DNA from: Winogradskyella ouciana
GTDB lineage: Bacteria; Bacteroidota; Bacteroidia; Flavobacteriales; Flavobacteriaceae
DNA length: 64,000 nucleotides
Reading direction: 5' to 3'
Assembly: GCF_009709615.1 (NCBI RefSeq)
Contig: NZ_WJYA01000005.1
Coordinates: 372,001 to 436,000, forward strand
Under the pieces are notes generated by a model that saw nothing but the letters and a program-made list of their open reading frames with translations, did not search any database and was not told the DNA's origin. Shown one piece after another: positions 55,796 through 63,232 of this stretch (its first letter is position 1; the number at the start of each line of letters is the position of its first letter). The position numbers were made by a program, and so were the translations under genes.

Positions 55796-56347
55796 TTATT
55801 TCTCCGTTAATAGTTTTTTTAAATTATTCCAACGAGGGTCTATATCCTCTGATGATTTTGTTTTTGAGTCCTCCTTTGGACTTAATTCTTCTAATTTTGA
55901 AAGTATTTCTGACTTTAATGTTCCATCTTCAACACCTGGATGAACTCGTTTTGCCGGTACTGCTAAAACAATAAGCTCATAAATATACTGAGCTATATTA
56001 ATTTCATACTCACCATGAGGCACAATCAAAATGTCCTCATTGTCGTCGTTATATTCTGCACCGAACTTTACAACCAATTTAAACTCATCCTCAACAACCT
56101 GATTATAAGGCTCATTGGTTAAGTCGCAATTTACATTGACATGTCCAGAAGCAGAAAAATACAACTCCAAAAGCGTCGTTTTCTTAATGAGTTTTAGATT
56201 GATTTTCACATCAACTTCATTAAACTCATCGTATTCAAAATTCTGAAAGAACGTATTGTCTATATTAAAATCAAAATTGTGCTCTCCTTCTTTTAACCCA
56301 ACGAATTGGATTGTATATTCTTTTAATGCCTTCATTACCACACTCAT
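55796..56347 (-). CDS. YceD/DUF177 family protein
   Basis: The 183-residue protein belongs to the DUF177 family, linked in other bacteria to 23S rRNA accumulation and ribosome assembly. Its core has [20 protein letters not shown], and the C-terminal acidic tail includes [14 protein letters not shown]-like charged residues. An alternative start at 56335 (MKALKEY) is equally plausible. It lies directly before rpmF. Confidence 0.88.
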   Translation of the reverse strand: MSVVMKALKEYTIQFVGLKEGEHNFDFNIDNTFFQNFEYDEFNEVDVKINLKLIKKTTLLELYFSASGHVNVNCDLTNEPYNQVVEDEFKLVVKFGAEYNDDNEDILIVPHGEYEINIAQYIYELIVLAVPAKRVHPGVEDGTLKSEILSKLEELSPKEDSKTKSSEDIDPRWNNLKKLLTEK

Positions 56348-56414
56348 TTTGAGCGTGCAAATATATAAATTTTTAGTTATTTAAAGCCTAGATATCAACA
56401 AAATTTGTTAATAC

Positions 56415-57455
56415 CTATTTTGAGGCTTTCTTTAGTGGGTCTTTGCTATAATGATTAAAATCCTGTCTATTTCTGTAAATCTTAATTGCAGTATAAATAG
56501 CTTGCTTAAATGAACTTTCGTCAGCAGTGCCTTTTCCCGCAATTTCATAGGCTGTGCCGTGGTCTGGTGATGTTCTTACCTTGTCTAACCCAGCAGTGAA
56601 ATTTACACCTTTTCCAAACGCAATGGTTTTAAAAGGGATGAGCCCTTGATCGTGATAAGATGCAATTACGGCATCAAAACTTTCGTAATTATTTGAGCCA
56701 AAGAAACTATCCGCGGAATATGGTCCATAAACCAAGTTGCCATCAGCTTTAATCTTTTCTAATGTAGGTTTTAAAATTGTGTCATCCTCATTACCGATAA
56801 CACCATTATCACCCGCATGTGGATTTATTGCCAAAACAGCTATTTTAGGCCTTCTAATATTAAAATCTTGCTTTAAGGATTTAGTTACTGTAGCAATTTT
56901 TTCTTGGATTAAATCTTCTGTAATATGATTGCTGGCATCTTTTAAAGGCACGTGATCTGTTAAAAGTCCTACGCGCAGTTCATCAGATACCATAAACATT
57001 AAACTTTTACCATTTAAAGCTCGTGCCAGATAATCCGTGTGGCCTGGAAAATTAAATTTATCTGATTGGATATTGTGTTTATTTATAGGAGCGGTAACTA
57101 AAACATCTATGGCTCCATCCTTTAGAGCGTTGGTTGCGGCTTCAAGCGATTTTATGGCATATTCCCCTATTCTTTTATCCTCTTTACCAAATTCAATTTT
57201 TACTGGTTCTTGCCACACATTGACCACATTGACTTTTCCATGGGAAATTTTATTTACATCATCAATATTAAAAAAGTTGATTTTACTTTTAAAATGATTC
57301 TTAAAAAATTGCATCGTCTTGCCTGATGCAAAAATCACGGGTGTATTTAGTTCTAACACCCTCGGGTCTTCATAAGTTTTTATGATGATTTCCGGTCCTA
57401 TACCATTGAGGTCACCAATAGAAATACCAACAATAACTTTTTCTTCTTTCTTCAT
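56415..57455 (-). CDS. pdxA: 4-hydroxythreonine-4-phosphate dehydrogenase
   Basis: NAD-dependent enzyme of pyridoxal 5'-phosphate synthesis. The ATG at 57455 gives 346 residues (MKKEEKVIVGISIGDLNGIGPEI); an upstream start at 57548 would include 31 extra residues reaching into the promoter region. Visible sites include the GHTDYLARAL metal-ligand region, LAINPHAGDNG and SYHDQGLIPFK. It is divergent from ribE. Confidence 0.93.
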   Translation of the reverse strand: MKKEEKVIVGISIGDLNGIGPEIIIKTYEDPRVLELNTPVIFASGKTMQFFKNHFKSKINFFNIDDVNKISHGKVNVVNVWQEPVKIEFGKEDKRIGEYAIKSLEAATNALKDGAIDVLVTAPINKHNIQSDKFNFPGHTDYLARALNGKSLMFMVSDELRVGLLTDHVPLKDASNHITEDLIQEKIATVTKSLKQDFNIRRPKIAVLAINPHAGDNGVIGNEDDTILKPTLEKIKADGNLVYGPYSADSFFGSNNYESFDAVIASYHDQGLIPFKTIAFGKGVNFTAGLDKVRTSPDHGTAYEIAGKGTADESSFKQAIYTAIKIYRNRQDFNHYSKDPLKKASK

Positions 57456-57493
57456 AATAAGTGATTCTCCTATTTTTTTATTAAAATTGGTGA

Positions 57494-57520
57494 TTGAGTT
57501 AAGTGGTGTACTTAACTTTG
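57494..57520 (+). promoter_or_regulatory. ribE promoter with an operator-like palindrome in the spacer
   Basis: TTG (57494-57496), 16-nt spacer, then TAACTTTG (57513-57520) fits the flavobacterial -33/-7 layout. The spacer holds a perfect 8-bp inverted repeat AGTTAAGT-GGTGT-ACTTAACT (57497-57517). A TAAATTTG -7 box for pdxA lies at 57527-57534 on the other strand. The palindrome could bind a regulator of both genes. Confidence 0.45.
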
Positions 57521-57553
57521 CTGATGCAAATTTAACCAAATAAAGCACATACT

Positions 57554-58144
57554 ATGTTTACGGGTATCATTGAAGATTTAGGAACTGTTCAAAAATTAGA
57601 AAAAGAAGATGGCAATCTTCATTTAACATTGGGTTCTTCAATTACCAATGAATTAAAGATTGATCAAAGTGTCGCTCATAACGGCATTTGCTTAACCGTG
57701 ACAGGTATAGAAAACAATAATTATACTGTAACCGCTATAAAAGAGACCTTGGATAAAACCAATTTAGATTCTCTTAAAAAAGGTGATGTGGTGAATTTAG
57801 AACGTGCCATGAAATTAGGTGACCGCTTAGATGGACACATTGTACAAGGTCATGTTGACCAAACTGCAAAATGTATATCGGTTGAGGAGGAAAATGGAAG
57901 TTGGTTGTTTACTTTTAACTACGATAAGAGCCTCAATAATATAACTATAGAAAAGGGTTCAATTACAGTGAATGGTGTTAGCTTAACTGTTGTAAACTCT
58001 AAGGTAAATCAATTCTCTGTAGCGATAATTCCTTTTACGTATGAGCATACCACCTTCAACACCTTAAAAGTTGGTGATGATGTAAACCTTGAGTTTGATG
58101 TAATAGGTAAATATATTAAGCGTCTTAATGATCTAAGGAACTAA
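57554..58144 (+). CDS. ribE: Riboflavin synthase (alpha chain)
   Basis: Dismutates two lumazine molecules to riboflavin. The 196-residue protein is two repeated lumazine-binding domains, each with a MFTGIIEDLGTV-like start (first at residue 1, second near GDRLDGHIVQGHVDQT at about 97). It ends opposite the convergent PID-CTERM gene with a 4-nt stop overlap. No FMN riboswitch-like leader was recognised. Confidence 0.95.
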   Translation: MFTGIIEDLGTVQKLEKEDGNLHLTLGSSITNELKIDQSVAHNGICLTVTGIENNNYTVTAIKETLDKTNLDSLKKGDVVNLERAMKLGDRLDGHIVQGHVDQTAKCISVEEENGSWLFTFNYDKSLNNITIEKGSITVNGVSLTVVNSKVNQFSVAIIPFTYEHTTFNTLKVGDDVNLEFDVIGKYIKRLNDLRN

Positions 58145-58341
58145 GCAGTTTTTTTTGAAATTGTATAAGCTTTATAAATCCCGAAGCTTAGGGCAACTAA
58201 AAATAGCGCCACAACTCCACCGTCAATTGGCAGTCCCGGAGGAGGAGGAGGCATAGGCGGAGGAGGCGTAGCTCCCTGAGCCATAGATATGAAACCTACG
58301 AAGAAAAATAAGATTGAGGCTAACATATTTTTATTCTGCAT
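58141..58341 (-). CDS. PID-CTERM-like small membrane-anchored protein
   Basis: The 66-residue protein has a signal peptide (MQNKNMLASILFFFVGFISMAQ), a proline-rich linker (TPPPPMPPPPPG), the motif LPIDGG, a TM helix (VVALFLVALSFGIYKAY) and a short basic end (TISKKTA). This matches the small PID-CTERM sorting-domain proteins of Flavobacteriia. The mature part would be only about 15 residues long plus the anchor, so it may be processed or may simply be a small envelope protein. An earlier TTG start was not used. Confidence 0.75.
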   Translation of the reverse strand: MQNKNMLASILFFFVGFISMAQGATPPPPMPPPPPGLPIDGGVVALFLVALSFGIYKAYTISKKTA

Positions 58342-58570
58342 GTGATAATTTAAGCTGTAAATGTATAAAAAAAACCTATCTAACAAAACTAATTCAACTA
58401 AAAAACGTCTTTGAACGGTAAATATTGTCGATGAAATGCATAAAATGAGCTTAAATTAGGGAAGATACGCACATTTCACATGAACACTTAACACAAATAT
58501 AATATTTATTCCTTATTCGATGAATACTCAACAGCCTTTAATTCATTAAATGCTAAGAATATAATAATAA

Positions 58571-58601
58571 AAAAAGCTGCTTCAAATTAATGAGGCAGCT
58601 T
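58571..58601 (-). terminator. Rho-independent terminator after the tRNA
   Basis: Arms AAGCTGCTTCA / TGAGGCAGCTT (58574-58584, 58591-58601; one G-U), followed on the minus strand by a T run. Located 9 nt past the tRNA 3' end. Confidence 0.82.
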
Positions 58602-58609
58602 CTAATTTG

Positions 58610-58683
58610 TGGTCCCACCTGGGCTCGAACCAGGGACTTTCTGATTATGAGTCAGATACTCTAACCAACTGAGTTATAGGACC
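58610..58683 (-). tRNA. tRNA with CAU anticodon (elongator Met, or Ile2)
   Basis: A 74-nt cloverleaf on the minus strand: acceptor stem GGTCCTA / TGGGACC with one G-U pair, D arm, anticodon stem TCTGA/TCAGA, loop CTCATAA (anticodon CAT), T arm CCTGG-TTCGAGC-CCAGG. The base pair at 1-72 is G-C, so this is not the initiator tRNA. No CCA is encoded. Sequence alone does not separate elongator Met from Ile2 (lysidine-modified CAU). Confidence 0.9.
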
Positions 58684-58757
58684 TATTGGTAAAACCAATC
58701 TCTCTATTTCTAAAGAGTGTGCAATATTACTATATATTTTAAAACTCTACAAGAATT

Positions 58758-59162
58758 TTAATCGCTAATGTCTTGGCATAACTCTACTAACACACCGTTG
58801 GTGGATTTTGGGTGTAAAAAAGCAATCAGCTTGTTGTCTGCTCCTTTTTTTGGTGCTTTATGAATCATTTTGAAGCCCTCTTTTGTCAAGCGTTCAATTT
58901 CTTTTTCAATATCGCTTACCGCAAAAGCAATATGGTGAATGCCTTCTCCCTTTTTTTCAATAAACTTTGCAATTGGGCTATCTTCATTGGTGGCTTGTAG
59001 CAACTCAATCTTATTCGGTCCACATTTAAAAAAAGATGTTTTAACGCCTTCGCTTTCTACATCTTCAATTTTATAGTGCGATTTTCCAAAAAGGGTCCTA
59101 AACAATTGATTCGAATTCTCAATATCCTTTACGGCAATGCCAATGTGTTCAATTTTCTTCAT
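58758..59162 (-). CDS. mce: Methylmalonyl-CoA epimerase
   Basis: The 134-residue VOC-fold protein has metal-binding residues in HIGIAVKDIENS (H6), GIHHIAFAVSD and the C-terminal glutamate in VLVELCQD. It interconverts (R)- and (S)-methylmalonyl-CoA in propionate or branched-chain metabolism. The nearest plus-strand gene is rbfA, divergent. A TATTTTTG box lies at 59215-59222 on its strand. Confidence 0.9.
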   Translation of the reverse strand: MKKIEHIGIAVKDIENSNQLFRTLFGKSHYKIEDVESEGVKTSFFKCGPNKIELLQATNEDSPIAKFIEKKGEGIHHIAFAVSDIEKEIERLTKEGFKMIHKAPKKGADNKLIAFLHPKSTNGVLVELCQDISD

Positions 59163-59214
59163 TTTAAAACAATTTCAGTCTCCTTAAAGCAGAAATCTAC
59201 TTAATATTTACCTT

Positions 59215-59222
59215 CAAAAATA
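59215..59222 (-). promoter_or_regulatory. Candidate -7 box for mce
   Basis: TATTTTTG on the minus strand, 53 nt before the ATG. No well-placed TTG. Confidence 0.3.
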
Positions 59223-59243
59223 CTATAATACTATAATATCCTA

Positions 59244-59251
59244 TACTTTTG
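59244..59251 (+). promoter_or_regulatory. Candidate -7 box for rbfA
   Basis: TACTTTTG ends 5 nt before the rbfA ATG. If used, the transcript would be leaderless or nearly so. Confidence 0.35.
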
Positions 59252-59255
59252 CATC

Positions 59256-59648
59256 ATGGAAAGTAACAGACAGAAAAAAATAGCAGGTATTTTACAGCAA
59301 GACTTGGCAGAAGTTTTGCAGCGTGCTGCTGCAGATGGTGGATTGAAAGGGGTTATCATATCTGTTTCAAAAGTGAGCGTTACCGCAGATTTATCCATTG
59401 CTAAAGTTTACCTCAGTATTTTTCCGAATAAAGAGGCTAAAGAATTATTGGAAGGCGTTAGGTCCAATACTCCATTAATACGTCACGAATTGGCACAACG
59501 CACAAGGCATCAGCTAAGACGTATGCCTCAACTCGAATTTTTTATAGATGATTCATTAGAATATATCGATGGTATTGAGCGTTCTCTTAAAGGGGGCGAC
59601 AACCCTCTTGAGGATCCTGATTTGTTAGGTAAGCGCAAAAAATCTTAA
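59256..59648 (+). CDS. rbfA: 30S ribosome-binding factor A
   Basis: KH-type fold assembly factor for the 30S subunit. The 130-residue protein has the RbfA pattern RQKKIAGILQQDLAEVLQ and LAQRTRHQLRRMPQLEFFIDDSLEYIDGIE. The next gene starts one base after its stop (TAAGTG), a coupled arrangement. Confidence 0.93.
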   Translation: MESNRQKKIAGILQQDLAEVLQRAAADGGLKGVIISVSKVSVTADLSIAKVYLSIFPNKEAKELLEGVRSNTPLIRHELAQRTRHQLRRMPQLEFFIDDSLEYIDGIERSLKGGDNPLEDPDLLGKRKKS

Positions 59649-60851
59649 GTGAATTTTTCCCTATATATAGCAAAACGTTACCTGTTTTCTAAAAGCAGTA
59701 ACAATGCTATAAATATTATGACGCTCATCGCTTCAGGCGGAGTTGTTATTGCTTCGGCTGCTTTATTTATTGTGCTTTCTGTTTTTGCAGGCCTTAAGGA
59801 TTACAGCCTTCAGTTTTCATCTTTTGTAGATCCCGACTTAAAATTGCTTCCTTCAGAAGGTAAATCGTTTCTTTTTACAGATGATGATGTTTCTAAGTTC
59901 AATTCCATTGACGGTATCGCGTTTTATTCTGAAATTATAGAGGAACGCATCATTATAAAGTCTGAAAACAAAAATCTCCTTGCCACTTTAAAAGGTGTGG
60001 ATTCTAATTTTTTGAATGTTACCAATGTGGATTCCATGGTAACAAAAGGTAGTTGGATTTCGCCTGAAAGCAACGATGTGGTTTCTGGCTGGGGAATTTC
60101 CAATAAACTCTCTTTTGGTATCCTTGATTATAGAAAAGCGTTATCATTATATGTCCCTAAGCCGGGAAAAGGACAATCGAGCTCGCTAAAAAGTATATAT
60201 AATTCTGCTTACGTAAACAATGTCGGGCTTTTTGATATTAACGAGGAGCTCAATTCAGAATATGTGTTTTCGGGTATTGAATTGGCCAAGCAACTATTGA
60301 ACTATAAGGAAAATCAAATTAGCGCGGTAGAATTAAAATTAAATCCAAATGCTAACGAAAGTGATGTTAGGGCCGAAATCAACTCAAGTTTCCCAAATCG
60401 TTTCACTATCAAAAACAGAGAGCAACTCAATGACGCGCTTTTTAAAATGTTGAATACTGAAAACCTTGCAATTTACCTCATCTTTACTTTGGTGATTATT
60501 ATTGCGCTTTTTAACGTTATAGGCGCTATCATTATGATGATTTTAGATAAGAAAAAGTCTCTAAACACGCTTTTTAACTTGGGTACAGAACCCAAAAACA
60601 TTAAATCTATTTTCTTTTGGCAAGGTAGTTTAATGACTATGTTTAGCGGTATAGTAGGCGTTGCCCTTGGCTTACTTATTGTTTTTTTGCAACAATCTTT
60701 TGAGTTGGTAATGCTCACGCCTGAATTACCTTATCCGGTAAGATTAAATGCGTTTAATGTACTTATAGTTTTGGCGACAATTTTTGCGCTAGGTGTTGTA
60801 GCTTCTCGAATTGCATCACAGAGAATTACTAAAAACCTTATACAAGGTTAA
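59649..60851 (+). CDS. LolC/E-like (FtsX-type) ABC transporter permease
   Basis: The 400-residue membrane protein has an N-terminal TM (LIASGGVVIASAALFIVLSVF), a large periplasmic domain (about 50-265) and three C-terminal TMs (YLIFTLVIIIALFNVIGAII, MFSGIVGVALGLLIVF, VLIVLATIFALGVVA). The C-terminal part has the FtsX/MacB-like GTEPKNIKSIFFWQGSL coupling-loop pattern. It is likely a permease for lipoprotein release, like LolC/LolE. The start is GTG, directly after the rbfA stop. No ATPase is adjacent. Confidence 0.87.
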   Translation: MNFSLYIAKRYLFSKSSNNAINIMTLIASGGVVIASAALFIVLSVFAGLKDYSLQFSSFVDPDLKLLPSEGKSFLFTDDDVSKFNSIDGIAFYSEIIEERIIIKSENKNLLATLKGVDSNFLNVTNVDSMVTKGSWISPESNDVVSGWGISNKLSFGILDYRKALSLYVPKPGKGQSSSLKSIYNSAYVNNVGLFDINEELNSEYVFSGIELAKQLLNYKENQISAVELKLNPNANESDVRAEINSSFPNRFTIKNREQLNDALFKMLNTENLAIYLIFTLVIIIALFNVIGAIIMMILDKKKSLNTLFNLGTEPKNIKSIFFWQGSLMTMFSGIVGVALGLLIVFLQQSFELVMLTPELPYPVRLNAFNVLIVLATIFALGVVASRIASQRITKNLIQG

Positions 60852-60852
60852 T

Positions 60853-61845
60853 CTAAGCGAACTGGTAGTCTGCAAATTTTTCCAACACTTCGTCAAACGT
60901 GTCAAATACATCTTTAGAATCATCACTGGTGACCATTTTCATTCTATATTCCTTAAAGTTAGGAATACCTTTAAAGTAGTTGGTGTAGTGTCTTCGGGTT
61001 TCAAAAACACCAAGTTTTTCACCTTTCCAATCAATGGACATTTGTAAATGGCGTCTCGCTGCTTCTACACGCTCTGGCATTGAGATTGGTGGCAGGTGTT
61101 CTCCCGTTTTAAAGTAGTGTTTAACTTGCTTAAAAAACCATGGATTACCAATGGTTGCTCTACCAATCATAGCACCATCCAACCCATAACTATCTCGCAT
61201 TTCTGCAGCGCGTTCTGGTGTGTTTACATCACCATTGCCAAATACAGGTATGTGCATTCTGGGATTGTTTTTTACTTGTGCAATAGGTTTCCAATCTGCG
61301 TTACCTTTATACATTTGCGCTCTTGTTCTTCCGTGAATTGCAATAGATTTACAACCCACATCCTGAAGGCGTTCAGCAACCTCAACAATTTTTATGGAAT
61401 CGTGGTCCCAGCCAAGCCTAGTCTTCACGGTTACTGGCAGATTGGTACGCTTTACCATTTCGGCTGTGAGCTTTTCCATTAAGCAGATGTCCTTTAAAAT
61501 TCCCGCACCTGCGCCTTTAGAAACAACCTTCTTTACAGGGCAGCCAAAATTAATGTCAATTATATCTGGATTGGATTTTTCTACAATATCAATGGTCTGC
61601 AACATGCTCTCCATATTGGCTCCAAAAATCTGAATGCCAACGGGGCGTTCTTTTTCGTAGATATCTAGCTTCATAACGCTTTTAGCCGCATTACGAATTA
61701 AGCCTTCGCTACTCACAAACTCGGTATAGACCACGTCTGCGCCTTGCTCCTTGCACAATGCACGGAAAGGTGGATCGCTAACATCTTCCATCGGTGCCAA
61801 AAGCAACGGAAAGTCTGGTAATTCTATGTCTCCTATTTTAACCAA
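60853..61845 (-). CDS. dusB: tRNA-dihydrouridine synthase
   Basis: FMN-dependent enzyme that reduces uridine in tRNA. The 330-residue protein has LLLAPMEDVSDPPFRALC, the catalytic cysteine in NFGCPVKKV and IHGRTRAQMYKGNADW. Family pattern is DusB-like. The start is a TTG; an in-frame stop lies two codons upstream, so no longer start is possible. It ends 2 nt from the convergent permease stop. Confidence 0.92.
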   Translation of the reverse strand: MVKIGDIELPDFPLLLAPMEDVSDPPFRALCKEQGADVVYTEFVSSEGLIRNAAKSVMKLDIYEKERPVGIQIFGANMESMLQTIDIVEKSNPDIIDINFGCPVKKVVSKGAGAGILKDICLMEKLTAEMVKRTNLPVTVKTRLGWDHDSIKIVEVAERLQDVGCKSIAIHGRTRAQMYKGNADWKPIAQVKNNPRMHIPVFGNGDVNTPERAAEMRDSYGLDGAMIGRATIGNPWFFKQVKHYFKTGEHLPPISMPERVEAARRHLQMSIDWKGEKLGVFETRRHYTNYFKGIPNFKEYRMKMVTSDDSKDVFDTFDEVLEKFADYQFA

Positions 61846-61927
61846 TGCTTAAATTTTATGCAAAGCTAAGTCTTTTTAGAATATCTACTACTTAGTTCTC
61901 TTTCAGTAATTTATAGCAAAATATTAA

Positions 61928-63172
61928 TCAAAAGTTAACTTTAGTTTCTATAGTTTTCTCTTTGCGTTTTACCGTAATATCCGCCTCATCTCCCTTGTCG
62001 AAAACTGAAAGTGCTCGCATATAGCTCATCATGTCCGTTACCGTGCTATCACCCAATTTCACTACAACATCGCCTTTTTGTAGACCTGCATTAAAAGCAG
62101 GAGTATCCTCACGAGTTCCATCAATACGCATACCCTTTCCGTCAAACAGATAATCTGGCACAACGCCTAAACCAACTTTAAATCGTGGTGTTTCTTCACT
62201 TTCGTTTTTAGTTTTTCTAAAAGCCAATTCTCCGTTATCATCTAAATCTGTTATAACAGAATAGATGTAATCTGAAATTAAACGCATGCCCTCGTAATTT
62301 AACTTTTCAGAATCGTCTCCAGGTCTGTGGTAATCTTCATGCTGCCCTGTAAAGAAGTGTAAAACCGGTATATCAATTAAGTAAAATGAGGTGTGGTCAC
62401 TTGGTCCTACTCCACTTTCATTTTCTATGAGTTTAAATTTTTCGTTATTGGCTTTTAATGTTTGCTTAAACAATGGTGATGTGCCAGTACCGTAAACCGC
62501 CAATGTGCTATCAGCTTTCATTCTACCAACCATATCCATGTTTATCATATAATTAATGGAGGCGGCATCAATGGTTGGGTTTTTTGAAAAATAATTAGAG
62601 CCTAACAAACCCATTTCTTCACCAGAAAATGCCATAAACAGGTAGTTGTTGTTGTCCTTTACTTTAGCGGTATCATTTTTCACTTTTAATCGACTTGCTA
62701 AATTCAACATTACTGCAACTCCGCTTGCGTTGTCATCCGCTCCGTTATGTACGGCTTTTTCTTCTCCTCTAAAAAGAGAGCCTTCTCCTCCAAAACCTAG
62801 GTGATCGTAATGCGCTCCAATAACAATAGTGCTCTTGGCGCCATTATTAATATAACCAATAACGTTGTTACCTGTTATGGTGCTGTCTGCATTGGTTGTA
62901 AATTCTACTTCTTTATGTGGATCTGTTTTTGGTTTAAATGAAAATGGTTGTAAATAACCTTTAGTGCCTTTTGGGTCTAGACCTATTTCCTTATATCGTT
63001 TTATTAAATATTTCGCTGCTTTTTTTTCGCCGTCTGTTCCGGTTTGTCGACCTTCAAGTTTATCGTCTGCTAAAAAAGCAACATCTTCCTTTATTTTGCT
63101 TTCTGCTACTTTAGGTTCGGTTTTGCAAGAAAGTATTGATGCTAAAACAACGAAAAGGACAATTTTTTTCAT
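61928..63172 (-). CDS. M28-family metallopeptidase with PDZ domain, lipoprotein
   Basis: The 414-residue protein begins with a lipoprotein signal (MKKIVLFVVLASILSC, Cys16). The di-zinc M28 site is seen in GAHYDHLGF, NGADDNASGVAVML, FSGEEMGLLGSNYF and MDMVGRM. A C-terminal PDZ-like domain occupies about 330-414 (PAFNAGLQKGDVVVKLGDSTV). It is likely an aminopeptidase in the envelope. A TAATTTTG box lies 20 nt before the start. Confidence 0.9.
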   Translation of the reverse strand: MKKIVLFVVLASILSCKTEPKVAESKIKEDVAFLADDKLEGRQTGTDGEKKAAKYLIKRYKEIGLDPKGTKGYLQPFSFKPKTDPHKEVEFTTNADSTITGNNVIGYINNGAKSTIVIGAHYDHLGFGGEGSLFRGEEKAVHNGADDNASGVAVMLNLASRLKVKNDTAKVKDNNNYLFMAFSGEEMGLLGSNYFSKNPTIDAASINYMINMDMVGRMKADSTLAVYGTGTSPLFKQTLKANNEKFKLIENESGVGPSDHTSFYLIDIPVLHFFTGQHEDYHRPGDDSEKLNYEGMRLISDYIYSVITDLDDNGELAFRKTKNESEETPRFKVGLGVVPDYLFDGKGMRIDGTREDTPAFNAGLQKGDVVVKLGDSTVTDMMSYMRALSVFDKGDEADITVKRKEKTIETKVNF

Positions 63173-63181
63173 CTTAAATCT

Positions 63182-63199
63182 TATTTTTGCACAAAATTA
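63182..63199. promoter_or_regulatory. Back-to-back -7 boxes between the M28 peptidase and propeller genes
   Basis: TATTTTTG (plus, 63182-63189) and TAATTTTG (minus, 63199-63192) are separated by two bases, making a near-palindrome ATTTTGCACAAAAT. They would drive the propeller lipoprotein and the M28 peptidase respectively. No well-placed TTG was seen for the plus-strand box; the minus-strand -33 region was not checked in detail. Confidence 0.35.
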
Positions 63200-63232
63200 G
63201 GCATTAATAGCCATTTATTATAATTCTTTACC

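Noticed and set aside
57456-57553. FMN riboswitch upstream of ribE
   Set aside because: The intergenic region is under 100 nt and lacks the conserved FMN-aptamer segments I would expect.
58610-58683. Initiator tRNA-fMet
   Set aside because: Position 1-72 is a G-C pair rather than the C-A mismatch of bacterial initiator tRNAs.
61096-61482. 128-codon plus-strand ORF over dusB
   Set aside because: Antisense to dusB; no recognisable domain.
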